DNA from: Marinomonas ushuaiensis DSM 15871 | Lineage (GTDB): Bacteria; Pseudomonadota; Gammaproteobacteria; Pseudomonadales; Marinomonadaceae | NCBI RefSeq assembly: GCF_000521805.1 | Contig: NZ_JAMB01000007.1 | Location: forward strand, 62,001-126,000 | Direction of reading: 5' to 3' | DNA: 64,000 nt | Shown here: one piece after another, positions 30,081 through 39,349 of the stretch | Layout: each line of letters begins with the position of its first letter | Position numbering within the stretch: the first letter of the stretch is position 1 | Made by a program: the position numbers and the translations under genes | The notes under the pieces: generated by a model | Databases searched by the model: none | What the model was told of the DNA's origin: nothing | Seen by the model: the letters and a program-made list of their open reading frames with translations, nothing else

Positions 30081-32273
30081 TTAAATATCGTGATGAGTAA
30101 TAGGCAGGCCTCTGTTAAATTTATCAGCTGTCACAGCTTTACTCACATAGTAGCCTTGTCCAAAGTCACAGTTAAAGGACTCTAGCATTATCCATTGTTC
30201 TCTGGTTTCTATACCTTCTGCCAGTACCTTAATATTAAGTTTGTGGGCCATTGCAATAATCGCCTCAATGATTTTTCTATCATCTTCATCCTCTTCTAAA
30301 TCCATCACGAAACTACGATCAATTTTTAATAGAGTGACAGGTAAGTTTTTTAATTGAGCAAGAGACGAATAACCGGTTCCAAAGTCATCAATAGCGATGC
30401 ATATCCCCATATTTTGGAATGTTTGCAGCATTTTTTTGGCTAATTCAACGTCTTCTAAAATAGATGTTTCAGTGATCTCAAAACCAAGTGATGTTGCTGG
30501 AACATCGTATTTCAAAAGCAATTTTTGAACGAAGGAAACAAACGTCGGATCAGAAAGCTGCTTAGAGGATAAATTAATATGCAGCATGATTTCAGGCATG
30601 CCTTGTTTTTTTCGTTTACCTAAATAGGAAATACCGCTTTCGACAATCCAGTGACCTAGTTCGATAATTTTCCCTGTATTTTCAGCCAATGGAATAAAGT
30701 GATCTGGGAAAGTGAGTCCTTTTTCAGGGTGGTTCCAACGAATTAAGGCTTCAGCACCGAACACTTGGTTGGTATGTAGATCAAATTGAGGTTGGTAATA
30801 GAGTTCGAATTCATTGTTTTTGATGGCTTTAGCTAAGTCTTCTTCTTCCTTGATTAACTCATAAGTGTTGATTTTCATTTTCTCTGTGTAAAAGGAAAAC
30901 TGATTTTTACCTTGGTGCTTTGCTTGATATAAAGCCATGTCTGCGTTTTGCATAATGGTTACTAAATCATCGCCATGCTCTGGGATCATTGCAATGCCTA
31001 GTGAAGTACTTAGTATGAAATCTTGGGCATTTATTTTGAATGGATTTTGGACGCTTTTTAGGACTTTGTCTGCATATGCAGCTACATCGTCAGGATGATT
31101 GATGTCGTCTAATAAAATACCAAATTCATCGCCACCTAAACGAACAACCTTATCTGAAGGGCCTTTTAATCGATTGAGTTTTTCTGCGACCAACACCAAT
31201 ACTTTGTCACCAATATCATGGCCAATGGTGTCGTTAATGCGTTTGAAATTATCTAAATCAAAATAAATGAAAGCAGATAAACGTTTATTCTTCATGTTTT
31301 TTTGCAGGATAAGGAGTAGCTTATCTTGTAAGTATCTACGGTTTGGTAAACCTGTTAAAGGATCTAGATAAGCTAGTTCTTGTAATTCTATGGTTTTCTC
31401 TGTAACTAAAATTCTTAGTCTTTGTGGTTGTATTAAAATGGCATATAAAGCAAGGGAGAGTAAAAATGCCACAATGATACTGATGCCATAGCCCATGAGC
31501 TGTCGCTGAGTTAATTGGGGACCTAAGGTTTTACTTATTTCAAGTGTCCAAGTGCCTACTGGTAAGACTAATTCAGTGGTTGCCTTGATTTTGGTTAGAG
31601 GAATGTCAGAGCTTGAAAGAACAGTGACGTTGTTGTCTTTTATTTTTGAAAGGCGGTATTGGTAACCTTGTCGCTCAAGTTCTTTTAGTTTAGTTGATTC
31701 TATTAGGCTGTCTAAATAAATAAATGCTGAGGCAAATCCCCAAAAAATTTCTCTTTGAGTGCCTGAATTTAAAAAAACTGGGACGCGAGCAATAATAGCC
31801 TCATCACCTTGCAATAGTTTCACTGGCCCAACAGCAATAAGCTTGTTTTCTTTAATCGACCTTAAGACTTCTTCCTGATATTGACTTTCAGCTAAAATAT
31901 TAAACCCAATTGCGATCTTACTTTTTTCTAGAGGATAGATACGAGTAATAATCCCATCAGGTGCAAGTTGTAGGCCTTCAACGTCGGAGATCGACTTAAT
32001 AAGGTTACTTGAATAATCATCAAACCATTCATCGCTATCTTTACGATGCTCCACCTCATACGATAAGAAACGTGCTGAAGAGACTGCAGCAGAAAGCCGG
32101 CGTTCTAAAACAGAAGCTTGGGTTCGAGATAGGTCTTTTAAAATAGATTGTTGTTGATTAACGATTGAGTCACTTGTTGATACTGTCCAATAGCCGCCTA
32201 AAAGCGCAATTACTAAAAAAGCAATCGAGGATGCAATGGCTGCTGAGGGTTGTTTAAGCTTCTCGTTATTCAA
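30081..32273 (-). CDS. CHASE-GGDEF-EAL membrane protein (c-di-GMP turnover)
   Basis: 730 residues. TM1 is about 13-30, a periplasmic CHASE-like sensor about 50-250 (GLQLAPDGIITRIYPLE is typical), TM2 about 262-285. The GGDEF domain (about 300-460) has an intact RLGGDEF, but the usual inhibitory RxxD before it reads GPSD. The EAL domain (about 475-720) has EALIRW, LHINLSSKQL and IDDFGTGYSSL with DRSFV, so phosphodiesterase residues look complete. Both activities are thus possible; the net one cannot be told. Monocistronic on the minus strand. Confidence 0.92.
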   Translation of the reverse strand: MNNEKLKQPSAAIASSIAFLVIALLGGYWTVSTSDSIVNQQQSILKDLSRTQASVLERRLSAAVSSARFLSYEVEHRKDSDEWFDDYSSNLIKSISDVEGLQLAPDGIITRIYPLEKSKIAIGFNILAESQYQEEVLRSIKENKLIAVGPVKLLQGDEAIIARVPVFLNSGTQREIFWGFASAFIYLDSLIESTKLKELERQGYQYRLSKIKDNNVTVLSSSDIPLTKIKATTELVLPVGTWTLEISKTLGPQLTQRQLMGYGISIIVAFLLSLALYAILIQPQRLRILVTEKTIELQELAYLDPLTGLPNRRYLQDKLLLILQKNMKNKRLSAFIYFDLDNFKRINDTIGHDIGDKVLVLVAEKLNRLKGPSDKVVRLGGDEFGILLDDINHPDDVAAYADKVLKSVQNPFKINAQDFILSTSLGIAMIPEHGDDLVTIMQNADMALYQAKHQGKNQFSFYTEKMKINTYELIKEEEDLAKAIKNNEFELYYQPQFDLHTNQVFGAEALIRWNHPEKGLTFPDHFIPLAENTGKIIELGHWIVESGISYLGKRKKQGMPEIMLHINLSSKQLSDPTFVSFVQKLLLKYDVPATSLGFEITETSILEDVELAKKMLQTFQNMGICIAIDDFGTGYSSLAQLKNLPVTLLKIDRSFVMDLEEDEDDRKIIEAIIAMAHKLNIKVLAEGIETREQWIMLESFNCDFGQGYYVSKAVTADKFNRGLPITHHDI

Positions 32274-32530
32274 TCCGTTTTCCCTTAAAAATTATCCTAA
32301 TGATGATCAATATATGATAGCCATAAAAGGAATATCTATGTTTCATTTTTTGTAAATTGTTGTGGTGTGTCTTGGAACTTAATCGCTGGTTTTGTAAATG
32401 GCGTTTTAGGATAGGGGGAAATGTAATGTTAGGAAAAGAGAAAACCGCAGCACTTTCCGTACAAGCCATTAAAGGTTTGACTGTTTAATAAAGATACTAA
32501 ACTTAGAAAGGCGCGGTTAATACATGTGTT

Positions 32531-33115
32531 CTATGCAACGGCGAGAAATATGCCAGCAAGAGCAATAGCGCTACCAGTAGCACGAGTAAGGATTGGTGTT
32601 TGGAGGCGGACCATCGCTGTACCAAAACCTAGGCCAACAACATGCAAAGCCAGAGTAGCTGTCGCGAAGCCTAATCCATATTCTATTCCACTTGTATGTA
32701 ACGGAATTTCTACGCCATGCGCCGCACCATGAAATAACGCAAACAAGCCTGCAATACTTGCAGAAGCCACAACAGGGAGACGAGTAGCACTGACTAATAG
32801 CATGCCAATCATAATCACTGACAAGGTGATACCTTGTTCAATGAAAGGGACATGAATGCTAGAAAGAACTAACCCGCCGCCGAATAGCATAGTGGCGACA
32901 AATGCCGTTGGAACAGCCCATAATGCACGACCGCCAAGACTTGCGCCCCAAAGACCTACCGCCAACATCGCCAGTAAATGATCTAAGCCAAGCATTGGGT
33001 GCATGAAGCCTGTCATGAAGCCGGAAGCATGTTCGTGTCCTGGATGAGCAAAAGCAAGTGTGGGTATGGTAGCAATAAGTGCAACCAAGCCCATTTTAAG
33101 CGTATTTAGACGCAT
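32531..33115 (-). CDS. hupE: HupE/UreJ family metal transporter
   Basis: 194 residues. A signal-like first helix (ending AFAHPGHEH) is followed by six membrane helices. The family signature HPMLGLDHLLAMLAVGLW is present with histidine and aspartate intact, as is FHGAAHGVEIP. HupE/UreJ proteins are nickel or cobalt permeases/secondary transporters, and the HxxxxDH motif binds metal. No urease, hydrogenase or cobalamin genes are near, so the metal is uncertain. RBS AGGAGA upstream of ATG. Confidence 0.85.
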   Translation of the reverse strand: MRLNTLKMGLVALIATIPTLAFAHPGHEHASGFMTGFMHPMLGLDHLLAMLAVGLWGASLGGRALWAVPTAFVATMLFGGGLVLSSIHVPFIEQGITLSVIMIGMLLVSATRLPVVASASIAGLFALFHGAAHGVEIPLHTSGIEYGLGFATATLALHVVGLGFGTAMVRLQTPILTRATGSAIALAGIFLAVA

Positions 33116-33176
33116 GGTTTATCTCCTAAAAAATGAGTTTGAAAAGACCTTAATAAACGAAAGCCTTCCTAAACCA

Positions 33177-33188
33177 CCGCTCTTGCGG
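33177..33188 (-). other. Short stem-loop in the hupE leader
   Basis: On the minus strand, CCGC-AAGA-GCGG lies about 60 bases upstream of the hupE start, followed by GTGGTTTAGGAAGGC. It may be part of a structured leader; it does not match a cobalamin or NiCo riboswitch that I recognise. Confidence 0.25.
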
Positions 33189-33374
33189 CTGGAATAAGCC
33201 GAAATTCTACCATATCTATATAAGGACAATTGAATTATGTGTTGTTAATCTAACGTTTTTCCTGCTTGAACTTCGGCATTATGGTAAGGTTCTGCTTATT
33301 GAAAAGGCTAAAGTAAAAAGTGCTTTTGATCATGAATCAAGCGCTCCGTTATTAGAATGAATAAGGAAAAGGTT

Positions 33375-33959
33375 GTGGCAGACACTCAATCTACACAGAT
33401 CGAAAAATTAGAAAAATTACGTACAGCTTGGCTACCTGCAGTTGAGTTTCTTTTTGGTGAAGCCGTAGTCGAAGCTAAGTTTGACGGTTTTGATGTATTA
33501 GACGATATTGCCAAACCAACCGTTCTCTTTTCGCACGCGGATGAGCCGTATCGATACACTATCCAAATGCCATCACGAAGTTTCACTAATGATGTGATGT
33601 TGTTTGTTGATGTGATTCAAGAAATGGTTCGAGGCTTGTATCCAGTGGGCGCTAGTGATGTAAAGACAACGGCGTTATATGAAGGTGCAGCCGTGTTTGG
33701 TGCGATTACAGCGATCCGACAGGTATTTGGTGAAGAAACCGTCGACTCTTATTTGAATGCGCTAAAAGAGCAAGCTTTCCCATATTATGATGCTTTCTCT
33801 TATACGGCTGTATTGTTGGCAGAAGATCCACAGGCAATCAAAAAACTACGTGGCGTACAGCCTTTCCTTTATAAAGTTGTAAGAAATGATTTTGAAACGG
33901 CGGGTGTTGAGATTGATCGAAAAATCAAAGACATTTTATTATTGGCGTTTCGCGCTTAA
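33375..33959 (+). CDS. Hypothetical cytosolic protein
   Basis: 194 residues, start GTG 33375 chosen because AAGGAAAAGG precedes it by a few bases, while the ATG 33357 has none. I do not recognise the family. It has no signal peptide or membrane segment, is acidic to neutral, and looks alpha-helical with one beta-containing segment (IAKPTVLFSHADEPYRYTIQMP). Its neighbours (hupE, a Prs-like gene) face away or converge, so it is monocistronic. It is followed by a hairpin. Confidence 0.6.
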   Translation: MADTQSTQIEKLEKLRTAWLPAVEFLFGEAVVEAKFDGFDVLDDIAKPTVLFSHADEPYRYTIQMPSRSFTNDVMLFVDVIQEMVRGLYPVGASDVKTTALYEGAAVFGAITAIRQVFGEETVDSYLNALKEQAFPYYDAFSYTAVLLAEDPQAIKKLRGVQPFLYKVVRNDFETAGVEIDRKIKDILLLAFRA

Positions 33960-33993
33960 CGAGCAATCGTTAAAATCACGATAAGTAATAGAA

Positions 33994-34028
33994 TTGAAGT
34001 CAGGTGAAAGCGGTTCACCTGACTTCAA
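33994..34028. terminator. Hairpin between convergent genes
   Basis: A 15-base perfect stem (TTGAAGTCAGGTGAA and its complement) with loop AGCGG. T runs are poor on both sides, but location between two gene ends suggests bidirectional termination. Confidence 0.6.
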
Positions 34029-34032
34029 AATG

Positions 34033-35247
34033 CTATTTTCCTTGCAGCTCGCTTAACTCTTCACTGAACCAAATTTTACGTGTAAAACGAGGGTTTTTGG
34101 ACGACATATCAATTTTATATGGATTGGCGTCTTGGTTATGAGGTAAATCAAGAATATTGCACAGCTCTTGAGCAAGCCATTTCTCAACCTTTAATACCAC
34201 CATCTTCTTACGCAAACGACCTTGTTCATCACGGTTCAAAATCGTTGGTAATGTGTTCAGTGTTAAAATTTCACCCAAAGCAGGGTGCGCCATACGTTCA
34301 CGACCTTCATCGCTGGCATAAAAATGCGATACCGCAAATACCATTCGTTCTGGGTTAATCTGGCGTAAAAACTGACAAGATTTAACGACCGTAGAACCCG
34401 TACGAACCATATCATCAAACAAGACAATACTCGCGCCGTCTAAGCCATCAAATGTGTGCTCACTTTCTTTGTGTAGAGTAATTTCTACTTTACGTTCATT
34501 TGTTCGCTCTTTATCGAGCATGATGAATTTTGCTTTGCTCAGCCCAAGCGCTTTGTACATTTCTTTAACGAAATCTCGCGCACCTTTGTCAGGCGCACAA
34601 AGCACAAGGCCTTCACCGTCTTTTCCGTAATGCAAAATATCTGAATTTAACAAATAATGAGCGTAAATCTCATAAGGAATTAGATTATGAAAGTCGCCTT
34701 CGAAGACTTCGGTAAAGATTTTTTGTACCGAATCAGAATGGTTGTGAATTGTCATTACGGTATCTACACCAGACAGCTTTAGCATCTGAGCATAAAGTTT
34801 GGCGGTAAAAGGTTGACCGTCGAATTTTTTAATATCTTTGACATCACGTTCAAAACTGGTCTGGCCTAAATCTTTATGGGGGCCACGATCCTGTGCACTG
34901 TAAAACAAATCAGGTTCCACAAGAATCACACGAGCTGCACCGTTTTCCTTCGCCGCACGAGCGATGATGAAATTCGACATGGCTAATTCTTGGCGGCTTT
35001 TTACATGACTGCCAGTACTGACAATAATGACAGACTTGCCTTTAAGCTTGCGTCCAATGTTGTCAAAATCTGCCTCGTCGGAAATAAACCGAGGGCAAAA
35101 TTCAGAGTTCATAAATTGCTTCATGCTGATCAAATCAGCGATGTCATCGAATTGGCCCATTGCATAAGCAATATCGATGGCAAATGGATTATCGGAAGAG
35201 TTACTAACAACTACGACATTAGTTGACTGACTGGTCGACAAAGTCAT
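34033..35247 (-). CDS. Divergent PRPP-synthetase-like phosphoribosyltransferase
   Basis: 404 residues, against about 315 for Prs. The N-terminal half follows Prs (SNSSDNPFAIDIAYAMG, GKSVIIVSTGSHVKSRQELAM, EPDLFYSAQDRGPH, matching the YARQDR catalytic region). The C-terminal PRPP-binding loop reads LFDDMVRTGSTVVKS, in place of the usual DDxxDTxGT. An insertion of about 60 residues accounts for the extra length. This is a paralogue of ribose-phosphate diphosphokinase or an orphan PRTase; activity should not be assumed. It lies downstream of the ScfR-like regulator gene, same strand, 153 bases away. Confidence 0.72.
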   Translation of the reverse strand: MTLSTSQSTNVVVVSNSSDNPFAIDIAYAMGQFDDIADLISMKQFMNSEFCPRFISDEADFDNIGRKLKGKSVIIVSTGSHVKSRQELAMSNFIIARAAKENGAARVILVEPDLFYSAQDRGPHKDLGQTSFERDVKDIKKFDGQPFTAKLYAQMLKLSGVDTVMTIHNHSDSVQKIFTEVFEGDFHNLIPYEIYAHYLLNSDILHYGKDGEGLVLCAPDKGARDFVKEMYKALGLSKAKFIMLDKERTNERKVEITLHKESEHTFDGLDGASIVLFDDMVRTGSTVVKSCQFLRQINPERMVFAVSHFYASDEGRERMAHPALGEILTLNTLPTILNRDEQGRLRKKMVVLKVEKWLAQELCNILDLPHNQDANPYKIDMSSKNPRFTRKIWFSEELSELQGK

Positions 35248-35400
35248 TGAAGATCCTTAACGAGGGGTTGGGGATTTGAGCAGATTTTAATACGTGTAGA
35301 TGTATTTCGATAGGCCTGATTACGTATAAATGGCAATTTCATGTCAAAGAATGGTCATGACGGTTTTTATTTACATGGAAGTCTTGCAAAATAGACCGAA

Positions 35401-36927
35401 TTAGCTCCCTTCACATTGCTTGTAACAACTTGGCGTTCTTGGGCAAACTGCTCCCCGTGAACAGATAAGTCTGGCGTCATTTTCAATACCACGTTCAACC
35501 CAGTTGATATTGAGGATTTTTGCCACGCTCATGAGATCTTTCTGAATACTTTTAGGAATTCGAGAAGAGCCATTATGACTGACGCAAGCTTGCTTCAAAT
35601 CATTTGCAATAGAAATGGCGTCTTTGCCCTGTGCGTCTATGGCTGGATTGAGATCAATACCAGAACAAAGTACATGACTGTTCCCAGCAAGATCTTGAAC
35701 CTTAATAGATTCACAAGCGTAGATGCGAGGTTCATCGGCAACGTTAAGAATCGATATCTGAGCAGAGGTTCCTGTGGTTGGTTCACTTATCATGCGAAAA
35801 ACGGCCCAATGCTGACAAGGGTCTTCCACTAAATTCATGTTTCCCCAAGGCAAAGGAATCCCGTTGCCTCGATAAACGGCTTTCAATTTCCCCGGTGCGT
35901 AGGCATCAAAATAATGCCAATGAGGATAAGGCGAGGCGGCGGTCATACGACGCATAGCGACGGATTCTGATACACCTGCTAATTTCGCTGTATTAATTTC
36001 GTAACCATTGCGGTCTAGCATTTGTCGAAAAGGCACTTTTGGACAGAGCAAAGCGCCAGCAAAAAAACTGCACTCGAAATCTCGCCATGCGTACAAAATA
36101 TCTTGGGCATCCATACCTGATGACTGCATTTTTGAATTACGAGCTTGCAGTGGTGATATTTCGTTGCGTCCCGTAACGAGCACATTTTTCATACCGTCTT
36201 TGTCGTGTAATACCGCGTGACCAATATGAACGGCCAAATTGTATTTCAAACGCTGCGGTTGAGTTTTCATGATCTGGTTGATGTAAATCGTGCTTGGTGG
36301 ATCAAAGAAAGAGGTGACCACGTGACTTTCATCAATCCCCATACTTTCTAAAACAGACAAAGGCGTTTTACGGAACCACTTTATCTGTAGACCCATTTGT
36401 TTTGTGATGGCGACAATGTCGTCAAGGCTTAATGGTAAACGTTTGTGTCCAACATCTTCCGCGGCGCGTTCAAGGTCAGGGAAATGGTTTTGGTTGTGTT
36501 CTTGATGAGCGCGAATCAGTAAATGAGCAAATTGACGACCGCTGGTTCCTGTTTGTGACAGCATTTCAGGAATGGCGATTTGGAGTATGTCTTTAGAGAA
36601 TAAAAAATTGGGTTCTAATGCCATACCACTAATGCCACCACCAGAACCTTTTGACGGTGTAATGGCGTCTTCTTCGGGAATATCATCAAGGAACCAATCC
36701 ATTTCTTTTTGAAAAACGTTGGCGATAACTTCCAAAACGTCTTCACTAGGAATGCGTTTTCCCCGTTCAATCATCGATAAATAAGACACAGAAGGTGCGG
36801 ACTCCGCATCGACTTTTATGCATCTTGATGACAGGTCTTCCATCGTTAAACGGTTGCGTTTACGGAGGTTGCGGATCTTTGTGCCCAAAAAATGGGCTTT
36901 GCGGTTTAGGTTATTTTTATTTTTCAT
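35401..36927 (-). CDS. XRE-family regulator, RamB/ScfR-like (glyoxylate shunt)
   Basis: 508 residues. An XRE-type helix-turn-helix occupies about 12-72 (LGTKIRNLRKRNRLTMEDLS, SYLSMIERGKRIPSEDVL). A long C-terminal part resembles the short-chain fatty acyl regulator (DUF2083) family that includes corynebacterial RamB, a regulator of acetate metabolism and aceA/aceB. Its IrrE-like metallopeptidase site reads VHIGHAVLHD where active relatives have HEIGH. The C terminus has the cysteine run CSRGAVCPRTPSCYKQC, which could bind a cluster. It is divergent from glcB-aceA, so control of that pair is likely. Family: secure; target: inferred. Confidence 0.8.
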   Translation of the reverse strand: MKNKNNLNRKAHFLGTKIRNLRKRNRLTMEDLSSRCIKVDAESAPSVSYLSMIERGKRIPSEDVLEVIANVFQKEMDWFLDDIPEEDAITPSKGSGGGISGMALEPNFLFSKDILQIAIPEMLSQTGTSGRQFAHLLIRAHQEHNQNHFPDLERAAEDVGHKRLPLSLDDIVAITKQMGLQIKWFRKTPLSVLESMGIDESHVVTSFFDPPSTIYINQIMKTQPQRLKYNLAVHIGHAVLHDKDGMKNVLVTGRNEISPLQARNSKMQSSGMDAQDILYAWRDFECSFFAGALLCPKVPFRQMLDRNGYEINTAKLAGVSESVAMRRMTAASPYPHWHYFDAYAPGKLKAVYRGNGIPLPWGNMNLVEDPCQHWAVFRMISEPTTGTSAQISILNVADEPRIYACESIKVQDLAGNSHVLCSGIDLNPAIDAQGKDAISIANDLKQACVSHNGSSRIPKSIQKDLMSVAKILNINWVERGIENDARLICSRGAVCPRTPSCYKQCEGS

Positions 36928-36930
36928 TTT

Positions 36931-36970
36931 TGTAAAATTTACACTGTATAATTTTTATTGTGAAATTTTA
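36931..36970. promoter_or_regulatory. Candidate operator repeats between the regulator gene and glcB
   Basis: TGTAAAATTTA (36931-36941) recurs as TGTGAAATTTTA (36959-36970), 28 bases apart, in the 154-base divergent region. The first overlaps the near-palindrome GTAAAATTTAC. They are the best candidates for binding sites of the adjacent XRE-type regulator. Confidence 0.4.
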
Positions 36971-37081
36971 TTCTAGTAACGCATAGACTATAAATCAAGC
37001 AAACGGAATCACGAAAGAAAGTAGTGAATACCAAATGCCACACGATGAAGATGAGAAAAGCTCACTAAGAAGGAAAGTAAA

Positions 37082-39283
37082 ATGACAATGCCCTTATCTA
37101 AAAATAATAACCTGATTCATCCAGCGTTTTATAACTTCATGAATGATGAAGTGTTACCACTTCATGATATTGAGCCGACTACTTTTTGGTGTGATCTTGA
37201 AACATTAATAGCGGATTTAGCACCAGTGAATCGTCAGTTATTGGCAACCCGAGATGTCATGCAGCAACAGATTGACCAATGGCACTTGGCGAGAAAAGGC
37301 CAGCCAATCGATGTGCAAAGCTATGAATCTTTTTTACGAGAGATTGGTTACTTGGTAAAAGAAGGCGAAGACTTCTCTATTACGACTGAGAATGTTGATG
37401 CTGAAATTGCCACTTTAGCTGGGCCACAATTGGTGGTTCCAGTGAAGAATGCGCGTTTTGCTTTGAATGCCGCAAATGCTCGTTGGGGCAGTTTGTACGA
37501 TGCTTTCTACGGAACGGATGTGATTCCTAAGGTTGGAGAGTTAGCTACAGGAAATGGATACAACGAAACGCGTGGTGAACAGGTTATTCATAAAGCAAAG
37601 GCTTTTTTGGATGAGGTGTTTCCTTTAGAAAATGGCTCACATCAAGATGTTAGTAGCTATGTGGTTTATTACCGTCATTTGTTGGCATTTTTTGATGATG
37701 GCAGCCAATCCGGTTTGAAAAAGCCTTCTAAACTGGTGGCAGTGAATGGCCAACGTAGCGAACCAGAAGCGGTTTTACTAAATAACAACGGTTTACATGT
37801 AGAAATACAGTTTGATCGTAACAACACAAATGGCACAAAAGACAAAGCGAATATTAGTGACATTATTATTGAGTCGGCACTAAGCACCATTGTTGATTGT
37901 GAAGACTCTGTCGCCGCTGTGGATGCAGAAGACAAAATTGAAGTGTATCGCAATTGGCTTGGTTTGATGCAAGGCTCATTGGAAGCCAGCTTCGAAAAAG
38001 ACGGTCAACGTCAGACACGAAGAATGAACCCAGATCGCAGTTTTACCAGTTTAGACGGAGAAGAATATCGCTTACATGGCCGTTCATTGTTATTGATTCG
38101 TAATGTTGGGCATTTGATGGAATGTGATTTGGTGAAGGATTCGCTTGGTAACTTTGTGCCTGAAGGCATTATGGATGCGGTGGTGACGACCTTGATTGGC
38201 GCTCTGGATTTGAAGTCTACACCCAACAACCGAAATTGCCGAAATAGCCGAACAGGCAGTATTTATATCGTTAAACCCAAAATGCACGGCCCTGATGAAG
38301 TGGCGTTTAGTTGCCAGTTGTTTGGACGTGTAGAGCAAATGCTGGACTTACCAAAAAACACCATCAAGATCGGCATTATGGATGAAGAGCGCCGTACAAC
38401 GGTGAACTTGAAAGAGTGTATTCGTCAGGCAAAAGAGCGCGTGTTCTTTATTAATACCGGTTTTTTAGATCGAACAGGTGATGAGATACATACCAGTATG
38501 CAGGCGGGCGCATTTTTGCCAAAAGATCAGATTAAAACCCAGCCTTGGATTCAAGCGTATGAAAATCGCAACGTTGATATCGGCTTGCAATGTGGTTTGC
38601 AAGGTAAGGCGCAAATTGGCAAAGGCATGTGGGCGATGCCCGATGAAATGGCTGCCATGATGGAAGCGAAAATCGCTCACCCCAAAGCCGGTGCGAATAC
38701 GGCTTGGGTGCCTTCACCAACAGCGGCAACCTTACATGCTTTGCATTATCACCAAGTGAATGTATTCGAGGTTCAGGAGCGAATTAAATCACGCCCTAAA
38801 TCAAGCTTAAAGGATCTACTAAGTATTCCTATTATTCCCAATACGTTGACCTTATCAAACCCAGTTATTGAAAAAGAAATTGAAAATAACGTTCAAGGTC
38901 TGCTGGGGTATGTAGTGCGCTGGGTAGAGGCGGGGGTTGGCTGTTCAAAAGTACCTGACATCAACAATGTTGGCCTGATGGAAGATCGCGCCACTTTACG
39001 TATTTCGAGTCAGCATTTAAGCAATTGGTTGCTTCATGGAGTTTGTACCAAAACACAAGTGGATGACGTGATGCAGCGTATGGCGATTGTGGTGGATGAG
39101 CAAAATAAAGGAACTCAAGGTTATCGACCAATGATGCCAAACGTTTTAGGTAAAAACGAAGAGCCAAGCTTTGCTTTTAAAGCCGCTCAAGATTTGATTT
39201 TCAAAGGGCAAGATCAACCGAACGGTTATACCGAGCCTTTATTACACGCTTACCGTATGAATGTGAAAGCACTTAATTCGTGA
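37082..39283 (+). CDS. glcB: Malate synthase G
   Basis: Condenses glyoxylate with acetyl-CoA to malate. 733 residues, the single-chain G isoform. Visible: DCEDSVAAVDAEDK, HGRSLLLIRNVGHLM, the catalytic aspartate in GFLDRTGDEIHTSM, and KIAHPKAGANTAWVPSPTAATLHALHYH. RBS AAGGAAAG precedes ATG 37082. It is followed by aceA after 66 bases, giving a glyoxylate-shunt operon. Confidence 0.96.
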   Translation: MTMPLSKNNNLIHPAFYNFMNDEVLPLHDIEPTTFWCDLETLIADLAPVNRQLLATRDVMQQQIDQWHLARKGQPIDVQSYESFLREIGYLVKEGEDFSITTENVDAEIATLAGPQLVVPVKNARFALNAANARWGSLYDAFYGTDVIPKVGELATGNGYNETRGEQVIHKAKAFLDEVFPLENGSHQDVSSYVVYYRHLLAFFDDGSQSGLKKPSKLVAVNGQRSEPEAVLLNNNGLHVEIQFDRNNTNGTKDKANISDIIIESALSTIVDCEDSVAAVDAEDKIEVYRNWLGLMQGSLEASFEKDGQRQTRRMNPDRSFTSLDGEEYRLHGRSLLLIRNVGHLMECDLVKDSLGNFVPEGIMDAVVTTLIGALDLKSTPNNRNCRNSRTGSIYIVKPKMHGPDEVAFSCQLFGRVEQMLDLPKNTIKIGIMDEERRTTVNLKECIRQAKERVFFINTGFLDRTGDEIHTSMQAGAFLPKDQIKTQPWIQAYENRNVDIGLQCGLQGKAQIGKGMWAMPDEMAAMMEAKIAHPKAGANTAWVPSPTAATLHALHYHQVNVFEVQERIKSRPKSSLKDLLSIPIIPNTLTLSNPVIEKEIENNVQGLLGYVVRWVEAGVGCSKVPDINNVGLMEDRATLRISSQHLSNWLLHGVCTKTQVDDVMQRMAIVVDEQNKGTQGYRPMMPNVLGKNEEPSFAFKAAQDLIFKGQDQPNGYTEPLLHAYRMNVKALNS

Positions 39284-39349
39284 TGCTAAATAAAACGACT
39301 TAACAAATCTGTAATTAATAAAAATGACCTTAAAAAAGTGAGGAATATC

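Noticed and set aside
32266..32469. 67-residue frame on the minus strand between the GGDEF-EAL gene and hupE
   Set aside because: No ribosome-binding site, no recognisable domain, and a composition typical of random AT-rich frames.
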